Origin: JASGIT01 sp047601665
GTDB lineage: Bacteria > Pseudomonadota > Gammaproteobacteria > Burkholderiales > Burkholderiaceae_C
Length of the DNA: 64,000 nt
Reading direction: 5' to 3'
NCBI GenBank assembly: GCA_047601665.1
Contig: JASGIT010000001.1
Location: 496,001 to 560,000 of the forward strand
In this document: positions 48,869-58,146 of the stretch, piece by piece
Layout: each line of letters starts with the position of its first letter
Position numbering within the stretch: the first letter of the stretch is position 1
Translations under genes and position numbers: made by a program
Notes under the pieces: generated by a model
Seen by the model: only the letters and a program-made list of their open reading frames with translations
The model's database searches: none
Told to the model about the DNA's origin: nothing

Positions 48869-49929
48869 GCGAAGCGCCCCCCCTCGACCAGCCCCCCTCC
48901 CCTCCCCGATCGACCGGCAACGCCAGCCGCGCCGGCTGGTTCATCCTGGGCGTGGTGGCCGTGGCGGGCGCCGCCAGCAGCGGCCTGCTGTGGCAAAAAC
49001 TCAGCAACATCCAGGAGCAGCTGGCCCGCCAGAGCGCCAGCACGGGCGAGCAGGCCATCGAGGCGCGCACGCTCGCGCGGCAGGCCGAAGACCTGTCGCG
49101 CGCCACGGCGGCGCGGCTCACCGTGGCCGAGTCGCGCCTGGCCGAAGTGGGCCTGCAGCGCACCCAGCTCGACGAACTGATGCAAAGCCTGTCGCGCTCG
49201 CGCGATGAGAACCTGGTGGTGGACATCGACTCGGGCCTGCGCCTGGCGCAGCAGCAGGCCCAACTCACGGGCACGCTGGAGCCCCTCGTGGCCGCGCTCA
49301 AGAGTGCCAACCAGCGCATCGAGCGCGCCGCCCAGCCGCGCCTGGCGCCCGTGCAGCGCGCCATCGCGCAAGACCTCGACCGCGTGGCCCGCGCCAGCGT
49401 GACCGACACGGCGGGCATCCTGGCCCGGCTCGACGACATGGCGCGGCTGGTGGACGAACTGCCCACGCTCAACGCCGTGGCCCCCGCGTCCGCCATGCGC
49501 CGCCCCGCGCCCGCGGGCACCACCGCCGCGCCCAGCCCGGGCGGCGATTGGCAAGACACCCTGCTGCAAGCCTGGGACAGCTTCACCGAGCGCGTGGCCC
49601 ACGAGGCGCGCGGCCTGGTGCGCGTGAGCCGCATCGACCAGCCCGACGCCATGCTGCTCGCGCCCGAGCAGGCGTACTTCCTGCGTGAAAACATCAAGCT
49701 CAAGCTGCTCAACGCACGCCTGGCGGTGCTGGGGCGGCAGTACGACTCCGCGCGCACCGACCTCGCCGCCATCGCCGTGGCGCTGAACAAATACTTCGAC
49801 CCCGCCGCGCGCCGCACGCAGAACTTCGCCACGCAGATGCAGCAGGTGCAGGGCAACCTGAAAACCGCCGAACTGCCGCGCCTGGACGAAACCCTGGCGG
49901 CGCTGGCCACCGCCGCCGCGGGCCGCTGA
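48865..49929 (+). CDS. hemX: HemX-like membrane protein of heme biosynthesis operon
   Basis: Predicted 354-residue protein: Pro/Ser-rich cytoplasmic start, one transmembrane helix (AGWFILGVVAVAGAASSGLL, about residues 24-43), then a long coiled coil (QKLSNIQEQLARQSASTGEQ, ARTLARQAEDLSRATAARL) and a helical periplasmic domain containing LRENIKLKLLNARLAVLGRQ. This is the HemX family, often labelled uroporphyrinogen-III C-methyltransferase although no SAM-binding motif is present. The exact role is unproven; it may scaffold heme enzymes. Coupled to hemD by ATGA. Confidence 0.9.
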   Translation: MSEAPPLDQPPSPPRSTGNASRAGWFILGVVAVAGAASSGLLWQKLSNIQEQLARQSASTGEQAIEARTLARQAEDLSRATAARLTVAESRLAEVGLQRTQLDELMQSLSRSRDENLVVDIDSGLRLAQQQAQLTGTLEPLVAALKSANQRIERAAQPRLAPVQRAIAQDLDRVARASVTDTAGILARLDDMARLVDELPTLNAVAPASAMRRPAPAGTTAAPSPGGDWQDTLLQAWDSFTERVAHEARGLVRVSRIDQPDAMLLAPEQAYFLRENIKLKLLNARLAVLGRQYDSARTDLAAIAVALNKYFDPAARRTQNFATQMQQVQGNLKTAELPRLDETLAALATAAAGR

Positions 49930-49942
49930 GGGAGAGCCGACG

Positions 49943-51196
49943 ATGCGCGCAGCACTCTGGTTTCTGGGCCTGTTCGGCGTCGCCGCCGCGGTGGCCCTGT
50001 TCGCGGGCAACAACCAGGGCACCATCACCGTGTTCTGGCCGCCCTACCGCGTCGACCTGTCGCTCAACATGGTGGTCATCCTGCTGGCGGGCGGCTTCGT
50101 GCTGCTGCACACGGCGCTGCGCGCCCTGTCCGCGCTGCTGGCGCTGCCGCGGCAGACGCGGCGCTGGCGCCTGCTGCAAAAAGAGCGCGCCATGCACGGC
50201 GCGCTGCTCGAAGCGCTGGCCTACCTGCAGGCCGGGCGCTTCCTGCGCGCGCGCAAGGCGGCGCAGGCTGCCATCGCGCAAGAAGAAGCCTTGCACAGCG
50301 TGCCCCACGGCGACCGCCTGCGCGCCCTGGCCCACATCTGCGCCGCCGAAAGCTCGCACGCCCTGCAAGACCGCGCCACGCGCGAAACCCATCTGCAGGC
50401 CGCGCTGGCCGCCCACGCCGAAGAACCCGCCCTGCGCGAAGGCGCGCAGATGCGCTCGGCCCGCTGGGCGCTGGACGACCGCGACAGCGAAGGCGCGCTG
50501 GAGCGCCTGGCGGCCCTGCCCCAGGGCGCGGCGCGGCGCACGCTGGCGCTGCGCATCCGGCTCAAGGCCTCCCGCCTGGCGGGCCACACGCAGGACGCGC
50601 TCGAAACCGCGCGCCTGCTGGCCAAGCACCGCGCCTTCTCGCCCGTTGCCGCGGGCAGCATCGTGCGCGGCCTGGCGGCGGAGCAGATCCACGCCGCGCG
50701 CGACCCGGCGCAGTTGCAGGCCATCTGGATGGCTTTCGAGCCCGCCGAGCGCGCCATGCCCGAACTGGCGATCGAAGCCGCGCAGCAGTTGGCCCTGCTC
50801 GGCGGCGAAGACGTCCAGGTGCGCGCCTGGCTGCTGCCCGTATGGGAGCGCTGGGCCGAAGGCCGCGAGCCCCTGCAAGACCCCCTGCCCGACGCCCAGG
50901 CGCACAAGCTGGTGCGCGCGCTGGAAGCCAGCCTCTCGTCCATCGACGGCACCTGGCTGGCGCGCATAGAAGCCGCGCAGCAGGCCAACCCGCGCGATCC
51001 GCGCCTGGCCTACCTCGCGGGCGTGGCCTGCCGCGAGCGCCAGCTGTGGGGCAAGGCCCAGCAATTGCTGACCCAGGCCACGCAACAGCTGACCGCCAGC
51101 GACCGCCTGCACGGCAGCGCCTGGCGGCACCTGGCCGAACTGGCCGAGCAGCGCGGCGACCAGGAAGCGGCGGTGCAAGCGTGGCGCCAGGTTTGA
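49943..51196 (+). CDS. hemY: HemY-like heme biosynthesis membrane protein (TPR)
   Basis: Predicted 417-residue protein. Two N-terminal helices (ALWFLGLFGVAAAVALFAGN and LNMVVILLAGGFVLLHTALR) bracket the conserved GTITVFWPPYRVDLSL; the remainder is a series of helical hairpins of TPR type (LRARKAAQAAIAQEEALHSV, LAGHTQDALETARLLAKHRA, LAYLAGVACRERQLWGKAQQ). This is the proteobacterial HemY_N family, distinct from the protoporphyrinogen oxidase of the same name; its role in late heme synthesis is unclear. Starts 13 nt after hemX and closes the hemD-hemX-hemY unit. Confidence 0.92.
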   Translation: MRAALWFLGLFGVAAAVALFAGNNQGTITVFWPPYRVDLSLNMVVILLAGGFVLLHTALRALSALLALPRQTRRWRLLQKERAMHGALLEALAYLQAGRFLRARKAAQAAIAQEEALHSVPHGDRLRALAHICAAESSHALQDRATRETHLQAALAAHAEEPALREGAQMRSARWALDDRDSEGALERLAALPQGAARRTLALRIRLKASRLAGHTQDALETARLLAKHRAFSPVAAGSIVRGLAAEQIHAARDPAQLQAIWMAFEPAERAMPELAIEAAQQLALLGGEDVQVRAWLLPVWERWAEGREPLQDPLPDAQAHKLVRALEASLSSIDGTWLARIEAAQQANPRDPRLAYLAGVACRERQLWGKAQQLLTQATQQLTASDRLHGSAWRHLAELAEQRGDQEAAVQAWRQV

Positions 51197-51281
51197 AGGC
51201 TGGCTCGGCATTCAAATTATTTGAACTGACACGACAACCCCGCTGAACTTTTTCAGCGCGGCGGCTTTCTACACTGCCGCC

Positions 51282-51833
51282 ATGTCTTCCGCTCCCCTCC
51301 GCTACACCCGCACCGCCGTGCTGCTGCACTGGGTGCTCGCGCTGGCGCTCGTCGCGCTGTTCTGCTTCGGCCTGTACATGACGGGGCTGAAGTTCTCGCC
51401 CCTGCGGCTCAAGCTCTACAACTGGCACAAGTGGGCGGGCATCACGGTGCTGGCGCTCTCGGCCCTGCGGCTGCTGTGGCGCATTACGCACCGCCCGCCC
51501 GAACTGCCCGCGCCCGTGCGGCTCGCCATGCCCGCCTGGCAACGCGCGGCGCACCATGGCACGCACCACCTCATGTATTTGCTGTTCTTCGCCGTGCCGC
51601 TGATCGGCTGGGCCTACAGCTCGGCGGCGGGCTTCCCAGTCGTGTTCCTGGGCCTGTGGCAGCTGCCCGACCTGGTGCCCGCCAGCAAGGAACTGGCCGA
51701 GGCGATCAAGCCCTTCCACAAATTCAGCGCCTACGCGCTCGCGGCCCTGGTGCTGATGCACGTGGGCGCGGCGCTATGGCACCAGTTCATCGTGCGCGAC
51801 GGGCTGCTGTCGCGTATGCGTTGGGGCCGTTGA
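51282..51833 (+). CDS. cytochrome b561-type di-heme membrane protein
   Basis: Predicted 183-residue inner-membrane protein with four helices. Histidines suited to bind two hemes lie at LLHWVLALALVALFCFGLYM, LYNWHKWAGITVLALSALRL, HHGTHHLMYLLFFAVPLIGW and PFHKFSAYALAALVLMHVGA, LWHQFIVRDGLL, as in the CybB/YodB family, which passes electrons from quinol. ATG with weak ribosome site. It lies 19 nt upstream of two yceI genes, and b561-YceI pairing is widespread, suggesting a quinone- or lipid-linked redox role. Confidence 0.93.
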   Translation: MSSAPLRYTRTAVLLHWVLALALVALFCFGLYMTGLKFSPLRLKLYNWHKWAGITVLALSALRLLWRITHRPPELPAPVRLAMPAWQRAAHHGTHHLMYLLFFAVPLIGWAYSSAAGFPVVFLGLWQLPDLVPASKELAEAIKPFHKFSAYALAALVLMHVGAALWHQFIVRDGLLSRMRWGR

Positions 51834-51852
51834 CTTTTTCTTCTCATCCACC

Positions 51853-52422
51853 ATGAAAAAACTCCTTCTCTCCCTGGTTCTCCCCTTGGCCATGGCCGGC
51901 ACCGCCCTGCCCGCCCTGGCCCAGCAAAAACTCGTGCCCGCGCAGAGCGACGTGGCCTTCACCGCCAAGCAGATGGGTGTGCCGCTGCAAGGCCATTTCA
52001 AGAAATTCGACGCGCAGATCGCCTTCGACCCTGCCAAGCCCGAAGCCGCACACATCCAGTTCACCGTGGACACCGGCAGCGCCACCATCGGCTCGCGCGA
52101 GACCGACGCCGAACTGCCCAAGGCCGAATGGTTCAACGTGGCCAAGTTCCCGCAGGCCACCTTCCAGTCCAGCAGCGTGAAGGCGCTGGGCGGCGGCAAG
52201 TTCGAGGTGGCGGGCAAACTCACCATCAAGGGCCAGGCGCGCGACGTGGTCGCCCCCGTGCAACTGGCCCAGGCGGGCGCCACCACCACGGCCACCGGCA
52301 CGCTGGCGCTCAAGCGCCTGCAATTCAAGATCGGCGAAGGCGACTGGACCGACACCTCGATGGTGGCCGACGAAGTCCAGGTCACCTTCAAGCTCGCGCT
52401 CACCGGCGTCAACAAGTTCTGA
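51853..52422 (+). CDS. YceI family periplasmic protein (first of two)
   Basis: Predicted 189-residue protein with a signal peptide (MKKLLLSLVLPLAMAGTALP, cleavage after ALA). Mature YceI fold, a lipocalin-like barrel that binds polyisoprenoids: LVPAQSDVAFTAKQMGVPLQ, GHFKKFDAQIAFDPAKPEAA, TVDTGSATIGSRETDAELPK, FQSSSVKALGGGKFEVAGKL and TIKGQARDVVAPV. It diverges from the second copy in having G-V-P-L-Q in place of the usual GAS loop. Same operon as the cytochrome b561 gene. Confidence 0.93.
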   Translation: MKKLLLSLVLPLAMAGTALPALAQQKLVPAQSDVAFTAKQMGVPLQGHFKKFDAQIAFDPAKPEAAHIQFTVDTGSATIGSRETDAELPKAEWFNVAKFPQATFQSSSVKALGGGKFEVAGKLTIKGQARDVVAPVQLAQAGATTTATGTLALKRLQFKIGEGDWTDTSMVADEVQVTFKLALTGVNKF

Positions 52423-52447
52423 TTTTTTCCTCAAGGAGTCTTTTCCC

Positions 52448-53032
52448 ATGCGTACCTTCCTGACCGCAGCCGCCCTCGCCGCCGCCGGCCTGACCGCCAG
52501 CCTGGCCCATGCCGAAATGGCCACCTACGCCATCGACCCCACGCACACCTTCGCCACCTTCGAGATCGACCACATGGGCGCCTCGACCAACCGCGTGCGC
52601 TTCGACAAAAAGAGCGGCACCGTGCAGTTCGACAAGGCGGCCAAGACCGGCAAGGTCGAAATCACCCTCGACATGGACTCGCTGAACGCCGGTACGCCCG
52701 CGTTTGAAAAGCACCTCAAGAGCGCCGACATCTTCAACGTGGCCCAGTACCCCACGGCCAAGTTCGTCTCCGACAAGTTCATCTACGACGGCGACAAGCT
52801 CAAGGAAGTGACCGGCCAGCTCACCCTGCTGAACCAGACGCACCCCATCACCATCAAGGCCAACAAGTTCACCTGCTACGAAAGCCCCATGCTGCAAAAG
52901 CGCGAAGTCTGCGGCGGCGACTTCGAGGCCACCATCGACCGCAGCCAGTGGGGCGTGAACTACGGCCTGAACTACGGCTTCCCCAAGCAGGTGCGGCTGG
53001 TGCTGCAGATCGAGGCGGTCAAACAGCAATAA
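52448..53032 (+). CDS. YceI family periplasmic protein (second of two)
   Basis: Predicted 194-residue protein; signal peptide about residues 1-22 (LTASLAHA). The mature part is closer to canonical YceI: TYAIDPTHTFATFEIDHMGA, STNRVRFDKKSGTVQFDKAA, FNVAQYPTAKFVSDKFIYDG, TGQLTLLNQTHPITIKANKF, and a cysteine pair (CYESPMLQKREVCGGDF) that could form a disulfide. AAGGAG precedes the ATG. Not a recent duplicate of the first copy, as identity is low. Confidence 0.93.
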   Translation: MRTFLTAAALAAAGLTASLAHAEMATYAIDPTHTFATFEIDHMGASTNRVRFDKKSGTVQFDKAAKTGKVEITLDMDSLNAGTPAFEKHLKSADIFNVAQYPTAKFVSDKFIYDGDKLKEVTGQLTLLNQTHPITIKANKFTCYESPMLQKREVCGGDFEATIDRSQWGVNYGLNYGFPKQVRLVLQIEAVKQQ

Positions 53033-53085
53033 TTCGTGCGGCGACGGGCCGGTAAAATCAAACCCATCCGTCATCCACCCACCAG

Positions 53086-53110
53086 ACGGCATCCCACGGG
53101 ATGCCGTTTT
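53086..53110 (+). terminator. strong hairpin between yceI and valS
   Basis: ACGGCATCCC-AC-GGGATGCCGT followed by TTTTC. It can end the b561-yceI transcript, but a TAAAAT box at 53053-53058 lies upstream, so it may also sit in the valS leader and attenuate it. Confidence 0.75.
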
Positions 53111-53118
53111 CATTTGTC

Positions 53119-55974
53119 ATGAGCGACACCATTGCACAACCCGGCCTGAACAGCCTGTCCAAGTCCTTCGAGCCCGCAGCCCTCGAAGCCCACTGGGGCC
53201 CCGAATGGGAGCGCAGGGGCTACGGCGTAGCGGGCTACCGGGGCACGGGCCAGCCGCAGGCGGGCGCGCCCGCGTTCGCCATCCAGCTGCCGCCGCCCAA
53301 CGTGACCGGCACGCTGCACATGGGCCATGCGTTCAACCAGACCATCATGGACACTCTCACGCGCTACCACCGCATGAAGGGCTTCAACACGGCCTGGGTG
53401 CCGGGCACCGACCACGCGGGCATCGCCACGCAGATCGTGGTGGAGCGCCAGCTGCAGGATCAGGGCATGAGCCGCCACGACCTGGTCCGCCCCGATTTCG
53501 TCGCCAAGGTGTGGGAGTGGAAGGAGAAGAGCGGCAACACCATCACCACGCAGATGCGCCGCCTGGGCGACAGCGTGGACTGGAACCGCGAATACTTCAC
53601 CATGGACGACAAGCTCTCCAAGGTGGTGACCGAGACCTTCGTGAAGCTGTACCAGCAGGGCCTGATCTACCGCGGCAAGCGGCTGGTGAACTGGGACCCG
53701 AAGCTGCAGTCCGCCGTGTCCGACCTCGAAGTGGAGAACGAGGAAAAGGACGGCTCGCTCTGGCACATCGCCTATCCGCTGGCCGATGGTTCGGGGCAGC
53801 TCGTCGTCGCCACCACGCGCCCCGAGACCATGCTGGGCGACGTGGCCGTGATGGTGCACCCCGAGGACGAGCGCTACGCGCACCTGATCGGCAAGACGGT
53901 AACGCTGCCCCTGGTGGGCCGCGAAATCCCCATCATTGCCGACGCCTACGTGGACAAGGAATTCGGCACCGGCGTGGTCAAGGTCACGCCCGCGCACGAC
54001 AACAACGACTACGCCGTGGGCCAGCGCCACAAGCTGCCCATGATCGTGGTGCTGACCCTCACGGCCACCATCAACGACAACGCGCCCGAGAAGTACCGCG
54101 GCATGGACCGCTTCGCGGCGCGCAAGGCCATCGTGGCCGACCTGGAGGCGCTGGGCCTGCTGGTCGAGACCAAGAAGCACAAGCTCATGGTGCCCATCTG
54201 CACCCGCACCGGCCAGGTGGTGGAGCCCATGCTGACCGACCAGTGGTTCGTGGCGATGAGCAAACCGGACGACACCGGCAAGAGCATCGCGCAAAAGGCC
54301 ATCGACGCGGTGGCGGGCGGCCAGGTGCAGTTCGTCCCCGAGAACTGGGTCAACACCTACAACCAGTGGATGAACAACATCCAGGACTGGTGCATCTCGC
54401 GCCAGCTCTGGTGGGGCCACCAGATTCCGGCCTGGTACGACGGCGAGGGCAACGTCTACGTCGCCCAGACCGAGGCCGAAGCGCAGGCGCAAGCCCCGGG
54501 CAAGACGCTGACGCGCGACCCCGACGTGCTCGACACCTGGTATTCGTCCGCGCTCGTGCCCTTCAGCACCATGGGCTGGCCTCATCAATCCGACGCGGCC
54601 ACCGACGACTACAACCTCTACCTGCCCTCCTCCGTGCTGGTCACGGGCTACGACATCATCTTCTTCTGGGTCGCCCGGATGATCATGATGACCACGCACT
54701 TCACGGGCCGCGTGCCGTTCAAGCATGTCTACATCCACGGCCTGGTGCTCGATGCACAGGGCAAGAAGATGAGCAAGTCCGAGGGCAACGTGCTCGACCC
54801 CGTGGACCTGATCGACGGCATCGCCCTGGAGCCGCTGCTCGACAAGCGCACCCAGGGCCTGCGCCGCCCCGAGACCGCGCCCCAGGTGCGCAAGAACACG
54901 CAGAAAGAATTCCCCGAAGGCATTCCCGCCTACGGGGCCGACGCGCTGCGCTTCACCTTCGCGGCGCTCGCGTCGCTGGGCCGCAGCATCAACTTCGACA
55001 GCAAGCGCTGCGAGGGCTACCGCAACTTCTGCAACAAGCTCTGGAATGCCAGCCGCTTCGTGCTGATGAACTGCGAGGGCCACGACTGCGGCCTGAAGGA
55101 CCACACCGCCGCCGACTGCGCCGCAGGCTACATGCGCTTCAGCCAGGCCGACCGCTGGATCGCCTCCGTGTTGCAGCAGGTGGAGGCCGAGGTCGCCAAG
55201 GGCTTCGCCGAGTTCCGCCTGGACCACGTCGCCAATGCCATCTACGACTTCGTGTGGAACGAGTTCTGCGACTGGTACCTGGAGATCGCCAAGGTGCAGA
55301 TCCAGACTGGTGGCGAAGCCGAGCAGCGCGCCACGCGCCGCACGCTGATCCGCACGCTCGAAGCCATCCTGCGCCTGGCGCACCCCATCATCCCGTTCGT
55401 GACCGAGGCGCTGTGGCAGAAGGTCGCGCCCGTGGCCAACCTGGCGGGCGAATCGGTCAGCATCGCGCGCTACCCCGAGGCGCAGCCGGCCAAGATCGAC
55501 CCCGCCGCCATCGCCCACGTGGCGCGCCTGAAGGCCATGGTGGACGCCTGCCGCACGCTGCGCGGCGAAATGGGCGTATCGCCCGCCCAGCGCCTGCCGC
55601 TGCTGGCCGTGGGCGACGCCGACTTCGTGCGCGGCGTGGCCCCGGTACTGCAGGCGCTGGCCAAGCTCAGCGAGGTCAAGGTGTTCGACGACGAGGCCGC
55701 CTGGGCCCAGGCGGCGCAGAACGCGCCCGTCAACGTGGTGGGCGACACCCGCCTGGCCCTGTTCGTCGAGATCGACGTGACCGCGGAAAAGGCCCGCCTG
55801 GCCAAGGAGGCCACGCGCCTCGAAGGCGAAATCGCCAAGGCCCATGGCAAACTGGGCAACGCAGCTTTCGTCGCCAAGGCGCCGCCCGCCGTCATTGAGC
55901 AGGAGAAGAAGCGCGTGGCCGACTTCGGCGCCACGCTCGCGCGCATCCAGGAACAACTCGCACGTCTGGGATAA
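53119..55974 (+). CDS. valS: valyl-tRNA synthetase
   Basis: Predicted 951-residue class I synthetase. HIGH-type motif LHMGHAFNQT (about residues 65-74), KMSKS motif KKMSKSEGN (about 550), the editing (CP1) domain with TTRPETMLGDVAVMVHPED and GTGVVKVTPAHDNNDY, and a C-terminal coiled-coil arm (EIDVTAEKARLAKEATRLEG) typical of ValRS. Also WCISRQLWWGHQIPAWY. The ATG at 53119 lies 9 nt after the T run of a strong hairpin and has no good Shine-Dalgarno; an in-frame ATG at 53101 is inside the hairpin. Confidence 0.98.
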   Translation: MSDTIAQPGLNSLSKSFEPAALEAHWGPEWERRGYGVAGYRGTGQPQAGAPAFAIQLPPPNVTGTLHMGHAFNQTIMDTLTRYHRMKGFNTAWVPGTDHAGIATQIVVERQLQDQGMSRHDLVRPDFVAKVWEWKEKSGNTITTQMRRLGDSVDWNREYFTMDDKLSKVVTETFVKLYQQGLIYRGKRLVNWDPKLQSAVSDLEVENEEKDGSLWHIAYPLADGSGQLVVATTRPETMLGDVAVMVHPEDERYAHLIGKTVTLPLVGREIPIIADAYVDKEFGTGVVKVTPAHDNNDYAVGQRHKLPMIVVLTLTATINDNAPEKYRGMDRFAARKAIVADLEALGLLVETKKHKLMVPICTRTGQVVEPMLTDQWFVAMSKPDDTGKSIAQKAIDAVAGGQVQFVPENWVNTYNQWMNNIQDWCISRQLWWGHQIPAWYDGEGNVYVAQTEAEAQAQAPGKTLTRDPDVLDTWYSSALVPFSTMGWPHQSDAATDDYNLYLPSSVLVTGYDIIFFWVARMIMMTTHFTGRVPFKHVYIHGLVLDAQGKKMSKSEGNVLDPVDLIDGIALEPLLDKRTQGLRRPETAPQVRKNTQKEFPEGIPAYGADALRFTFAALASLGRSINFDSKRCEGYRNFCNKLWNASRFVLMNCEGHDCGLKDHTAADCAAGYMRFSQADRWIASVLQQVEAEVAKGFAEFRLDHVANAIYDFVWNEFCDWYLEIAKVQIQTGGEAEQRATRRTLIRTLEAILRLAHPIIPFVTEALWQKVAPVANLAGESVSIARYPEAQPAKIDPAAIAHVARLKAMVDACRTLRGEMGVSPAQRLPLLAVGDADFVRGVAPVLQALAKLSEVKVFDDEAAWAQAAQNAPVNVVGDTRLALFVEIDVTAEKARLAKEATRLEGEIAKAHGKLGNAAFVAKAPPAVIEQEKKRVADFGATLARIQEQLARLG

Positions 55975-55993
55975 ACAAGGAGACCCTCACGCC

Positions 55994-56878
55994 ATGACCA
56001 ACAACCACATCCGCAAAGCCGTCTTCCCCGTCGCGGGCCTGGGCACGCGCTTTTTGCCCGCCACCAAGGCATCGCCCAAGGAGATGCTGCCCGTGGTGGA
56101 CAAGCCGCTGATCCAGTACGCCGTCGAGGAAGCCTACGAGGCCGGCGTGCGCGACATGATCTTCGTCACCGGCCGTAGCAAGCGCGCCATCGAAGACCAT
56201 TTCGACACTGCCTACGAACTTGAGAACGAGCTCGAGAACGCGGGCAAGCAGGCCATGCTGGACCTGGTGCGCAGCATCAGCCCCGCGGACATGAACTGCA
56301 TCTTCGTGCGCCAGGCGCGCAGCCTGGGCCTGGGCCACGCCGTGCTGTGCGCCGAGCCGCTGGTGGGCAGCGAGCCCTTCGCCGTGCTGCTGGCCGACGA
56401 CCTGATGCGCGGCGAGCGTGGCGGCCCAGGCGTCATGGCGCAGATGACCGCCGCGTTCCAGAAGCAGGGCCGCTCGCTGCTGGCTGTGCAGGAGGTGCCG
56501 CTGGACCACACCAAGCGCTACGGCATCGTCAAGGGCGAGCCCGCCGGCGGCGCACTCATGCGCATCGACGAGATCGTGGAAAAGCCCGCGCCCGAGAAGG
56601 CCCCCTCGCGCATGGGCGTGGCGGGCCGCTATGTGCTCACGCCCCGCATCTTCGATGAAATCCGCAACCAGCCCAAGGGCGTGGGCGGCGAAATCCAGCT
56701 CACCGACGCCATCGAGCGCCTGATGGCGCACGAAACCGTGTACGCCTTTCAGTACGCGGGCAAGCGCTACGACTGTGGCAGCAAGGAAGGCTTCCTGGAA
56801 GCCACGGTGGAACTGGCGCTGGCGCACGAGCAGGTAGGCGGTTCGTTCCGCGAATACCTGAAGACGCTGGATCTGTAA
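55994..56878 (+). CDS. galU: UTP-glucose-1-phosphate uridylyltransferase
   Basis: Predicted 294-residue enzyme making UDP-glucose for cell-surface polysaccharides and galactose metabolism. Nucleotide-binding start KAVFPVAGLGTRFLPATKAS, PKEMLPVVDKPLIQYAVEEA, then FVTGRSKRAIEDHFD, LGLGHAVLCAEPLVG, FAVLLADDLM, RYGIVKGEP and GEIQLTDAIERLM. AAGGAGA lies 9 nt before the ATG. Follows valS by 20 nt and precedes the EamA gene by 6 nt, so co-transcription is likely. Confidence 0.97.
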   Translation: MTNNHIRKAVFPVAGLGTRFLPATKASPKEMLPVVDKPLIQYAVEEAYEAGVRDMIFVTGRSKRAIEDHFDTAYELENELENAGKQAMLDLVRSISPADMNCIFVRQARSLGLGHAVLCAEPLVGSEPFAVLLADDLMRGERGGPGVMAQMTAAFQKQGRSLLAVQEVPLDHTKRYGIVKGEPAGGALMRIDEIVEKPAPEKAPSRMGVAGRYVLTPRIFDEIRNQPKGVGGEIQLTDAIERLMAHETVYAFQYAGKRYDCGSKEGFLEATVELALAHEQVGGSFREYLKTLDL

Positions 56879-56883
56879 AAACC

Positions 56884-57777
56884 GTGGGCGCCACCCGCCA
56901 CACCCACCTCGACACCCGCGCCATCACCCTGCTCGTCGTCTGCTGCGGGTTCTGGGGTTTTCAGCAGACGCTCATCAAAAGCACAGTGGCCGAGGTGCCG
57001 CCCCTGTGGCAGGCCGCGCTGCGCATGGGCGGCGCGCTCGCGCTGCTGTGGCTGTGGTGCCTGTGGCGGCGCGTGCCGCTGTGGCAGCGCGACGGCACGC
57101 TGCGCGGCGGGCTGCTGGCGGGAGTGCTGTTCGCGGGCGAATTCGTCTGCCTGTACCTGGGCCTGCAGCACACCAGCGCCTCGCGGGTGACGATTTTTCT
57201 CTACACCTCGCCCTTCACCGTGGCGCTGCTGCTGCCCCGGCTGGTGCCGTCCGAACGGCTGCGCGCGGTGCAGTGGGCGGGGCTGGCGCTGGCCTTCGCG
57301 GCGGTGGCGCTGGCCTTCAGCGAAAGCCTGGGGCACAGCAGCAACACCCAGTTGATGGGCGACGCGCTGGCCCTGGCCGCGGGCACGCTGTGGGGGCTGA
57401 CCACGCTGGCCGTGCGCGGCACGCCGCTGGCCACGGCCAGCGCCGAAAAGGCGCTGTTCTACCAGTTGGCCGTGACCACCGTGCTCATGCCGCTGGCCTC
57501 GCTGGCCAAGGGCGAGGCGTGGAGCCTGGCGTATCCCGTCCATGCGTGGCTCTCCATCGCGCTGCAGGCGGGCGTGGGCGCGTTTGCGAGCTACCTCGCG
57601 TGGATGTGGCTCATCCAGCGCTACCCGGCCACGCAGGTGTCGTCGTTCACCTTTCTCACGCCGCTGTTCGCGCTGGTGTTCGGCGTACTGCTGCTGGGCG
57701 AGCCGCTGACGGCGCGGCTGGTGCTGGCGCTGGCGGGCGTGGCGGCGGGCATCGTGCTGGTGAACCGGCGGGCCTGA
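56884..57777 (+). CDS. EamA-type (DMT superfamily) transporter
   Basis: Predicted 297-residue inner-membrane protein with about ten helices in two EamA repeats (AITLLVVCCGFWGFQQTLIK, EFVCLYLGLQHTSASRVTIF, LYTSPFTVALLLPRLVPSER; then GVGAFASYLAWMWLIQRYPA, TQVSSFTFLTPLFALVFGVL, LLGEPLTARLVLALAGVAAG). Substrate unknown, possibly amino acids or drugs. GTG start 6 nt after galU; no ATG is available before the first helix. Confidence 0.9.
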   Translation: MGATRHTHLDTRAITLLVVCCGFWGFQQTLIKSTVAEVPPLWQAALRMGGALALLWLWCLWRRVPLWQRDGTLRGGLLAGVLFAGEFVCLYLGLQHTSASRVTIFLYTSPFTVALLLPRLVPSERLRAVQWAGLALAFAAVALAFSESLGHSSNTQLMGDALALAAGTLWGLTTLAVRGTPLATASAEKALFYQLAVTTVLMPLASLAKGEAWSLAYPVHAWLSIALQAGVGAFASYLAWMWLIQRYPATQVSSFTFLTPLFALVFGVLLLGEPLTARLVLALAGVAAGIVLVNRRA

Positions 57778-57855
57778 GGCATTTCCAGCACGGCGGCATC
57801 CCATCCACCGATGCGTGCCTATCATGTCGGCAAGTGGCCATAGGAAAGGGTGCCC

Positions 57856-58146
57856 ATGCGACCATCTGCTGTACTCGACATGAAACGAAGCGCTGTGCGC
57901 GAAGTGGTGAACCGCTTTCGCACGGCAAACCCGCGCACTTTCGGCTCGGTGCTGCATGGCACCGATCGGGACGGCAGCGACCTCGATCTGCTGGTCGACC
58001 CAATGCCAGGGGTGACGTTGTTCGACCTGGGCGGCCTGCAAGACGAACTGGAGTCGCTGCTCGGTGTGCACGTCGATCTGCTGACGCCTGACGATCTGCC
58101 GCCGAAGTTCCGGGCCCAGGTGCTCGCGGAGGCGCAACCGGTATGA
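57856..58146 (+). CDS. mntA: MntA-type minimal nucleotidyltransferase antitoxin
   Basis: Predicted 96-residue protein with the polymerase-beta-like NTase motif FGSVLHGTDRDGSDLDLLVD (about residues 34-53): GS, then DxD metal ligands. In MntA/HepT (type VII) systems such enzymes AMPylate the HEPN toxin and silence it. The ATG at 57856 has AGGAAAGGG upstream; a GTG two codons earlier is less likely. Overlaps hepT by ATGA. The composition is less GC-rich than the neighbours, which suggests transfer. Confidence 0.88.
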   Translation: MRPSAVLDMKRSAVREVVNRFRTANPRTFGSVLHGTDRDGSDLDLLVDPMPGVTLFDLGGLQDELESLLGVHVDLLTPDDLPPKFRAQVLAEAQPV

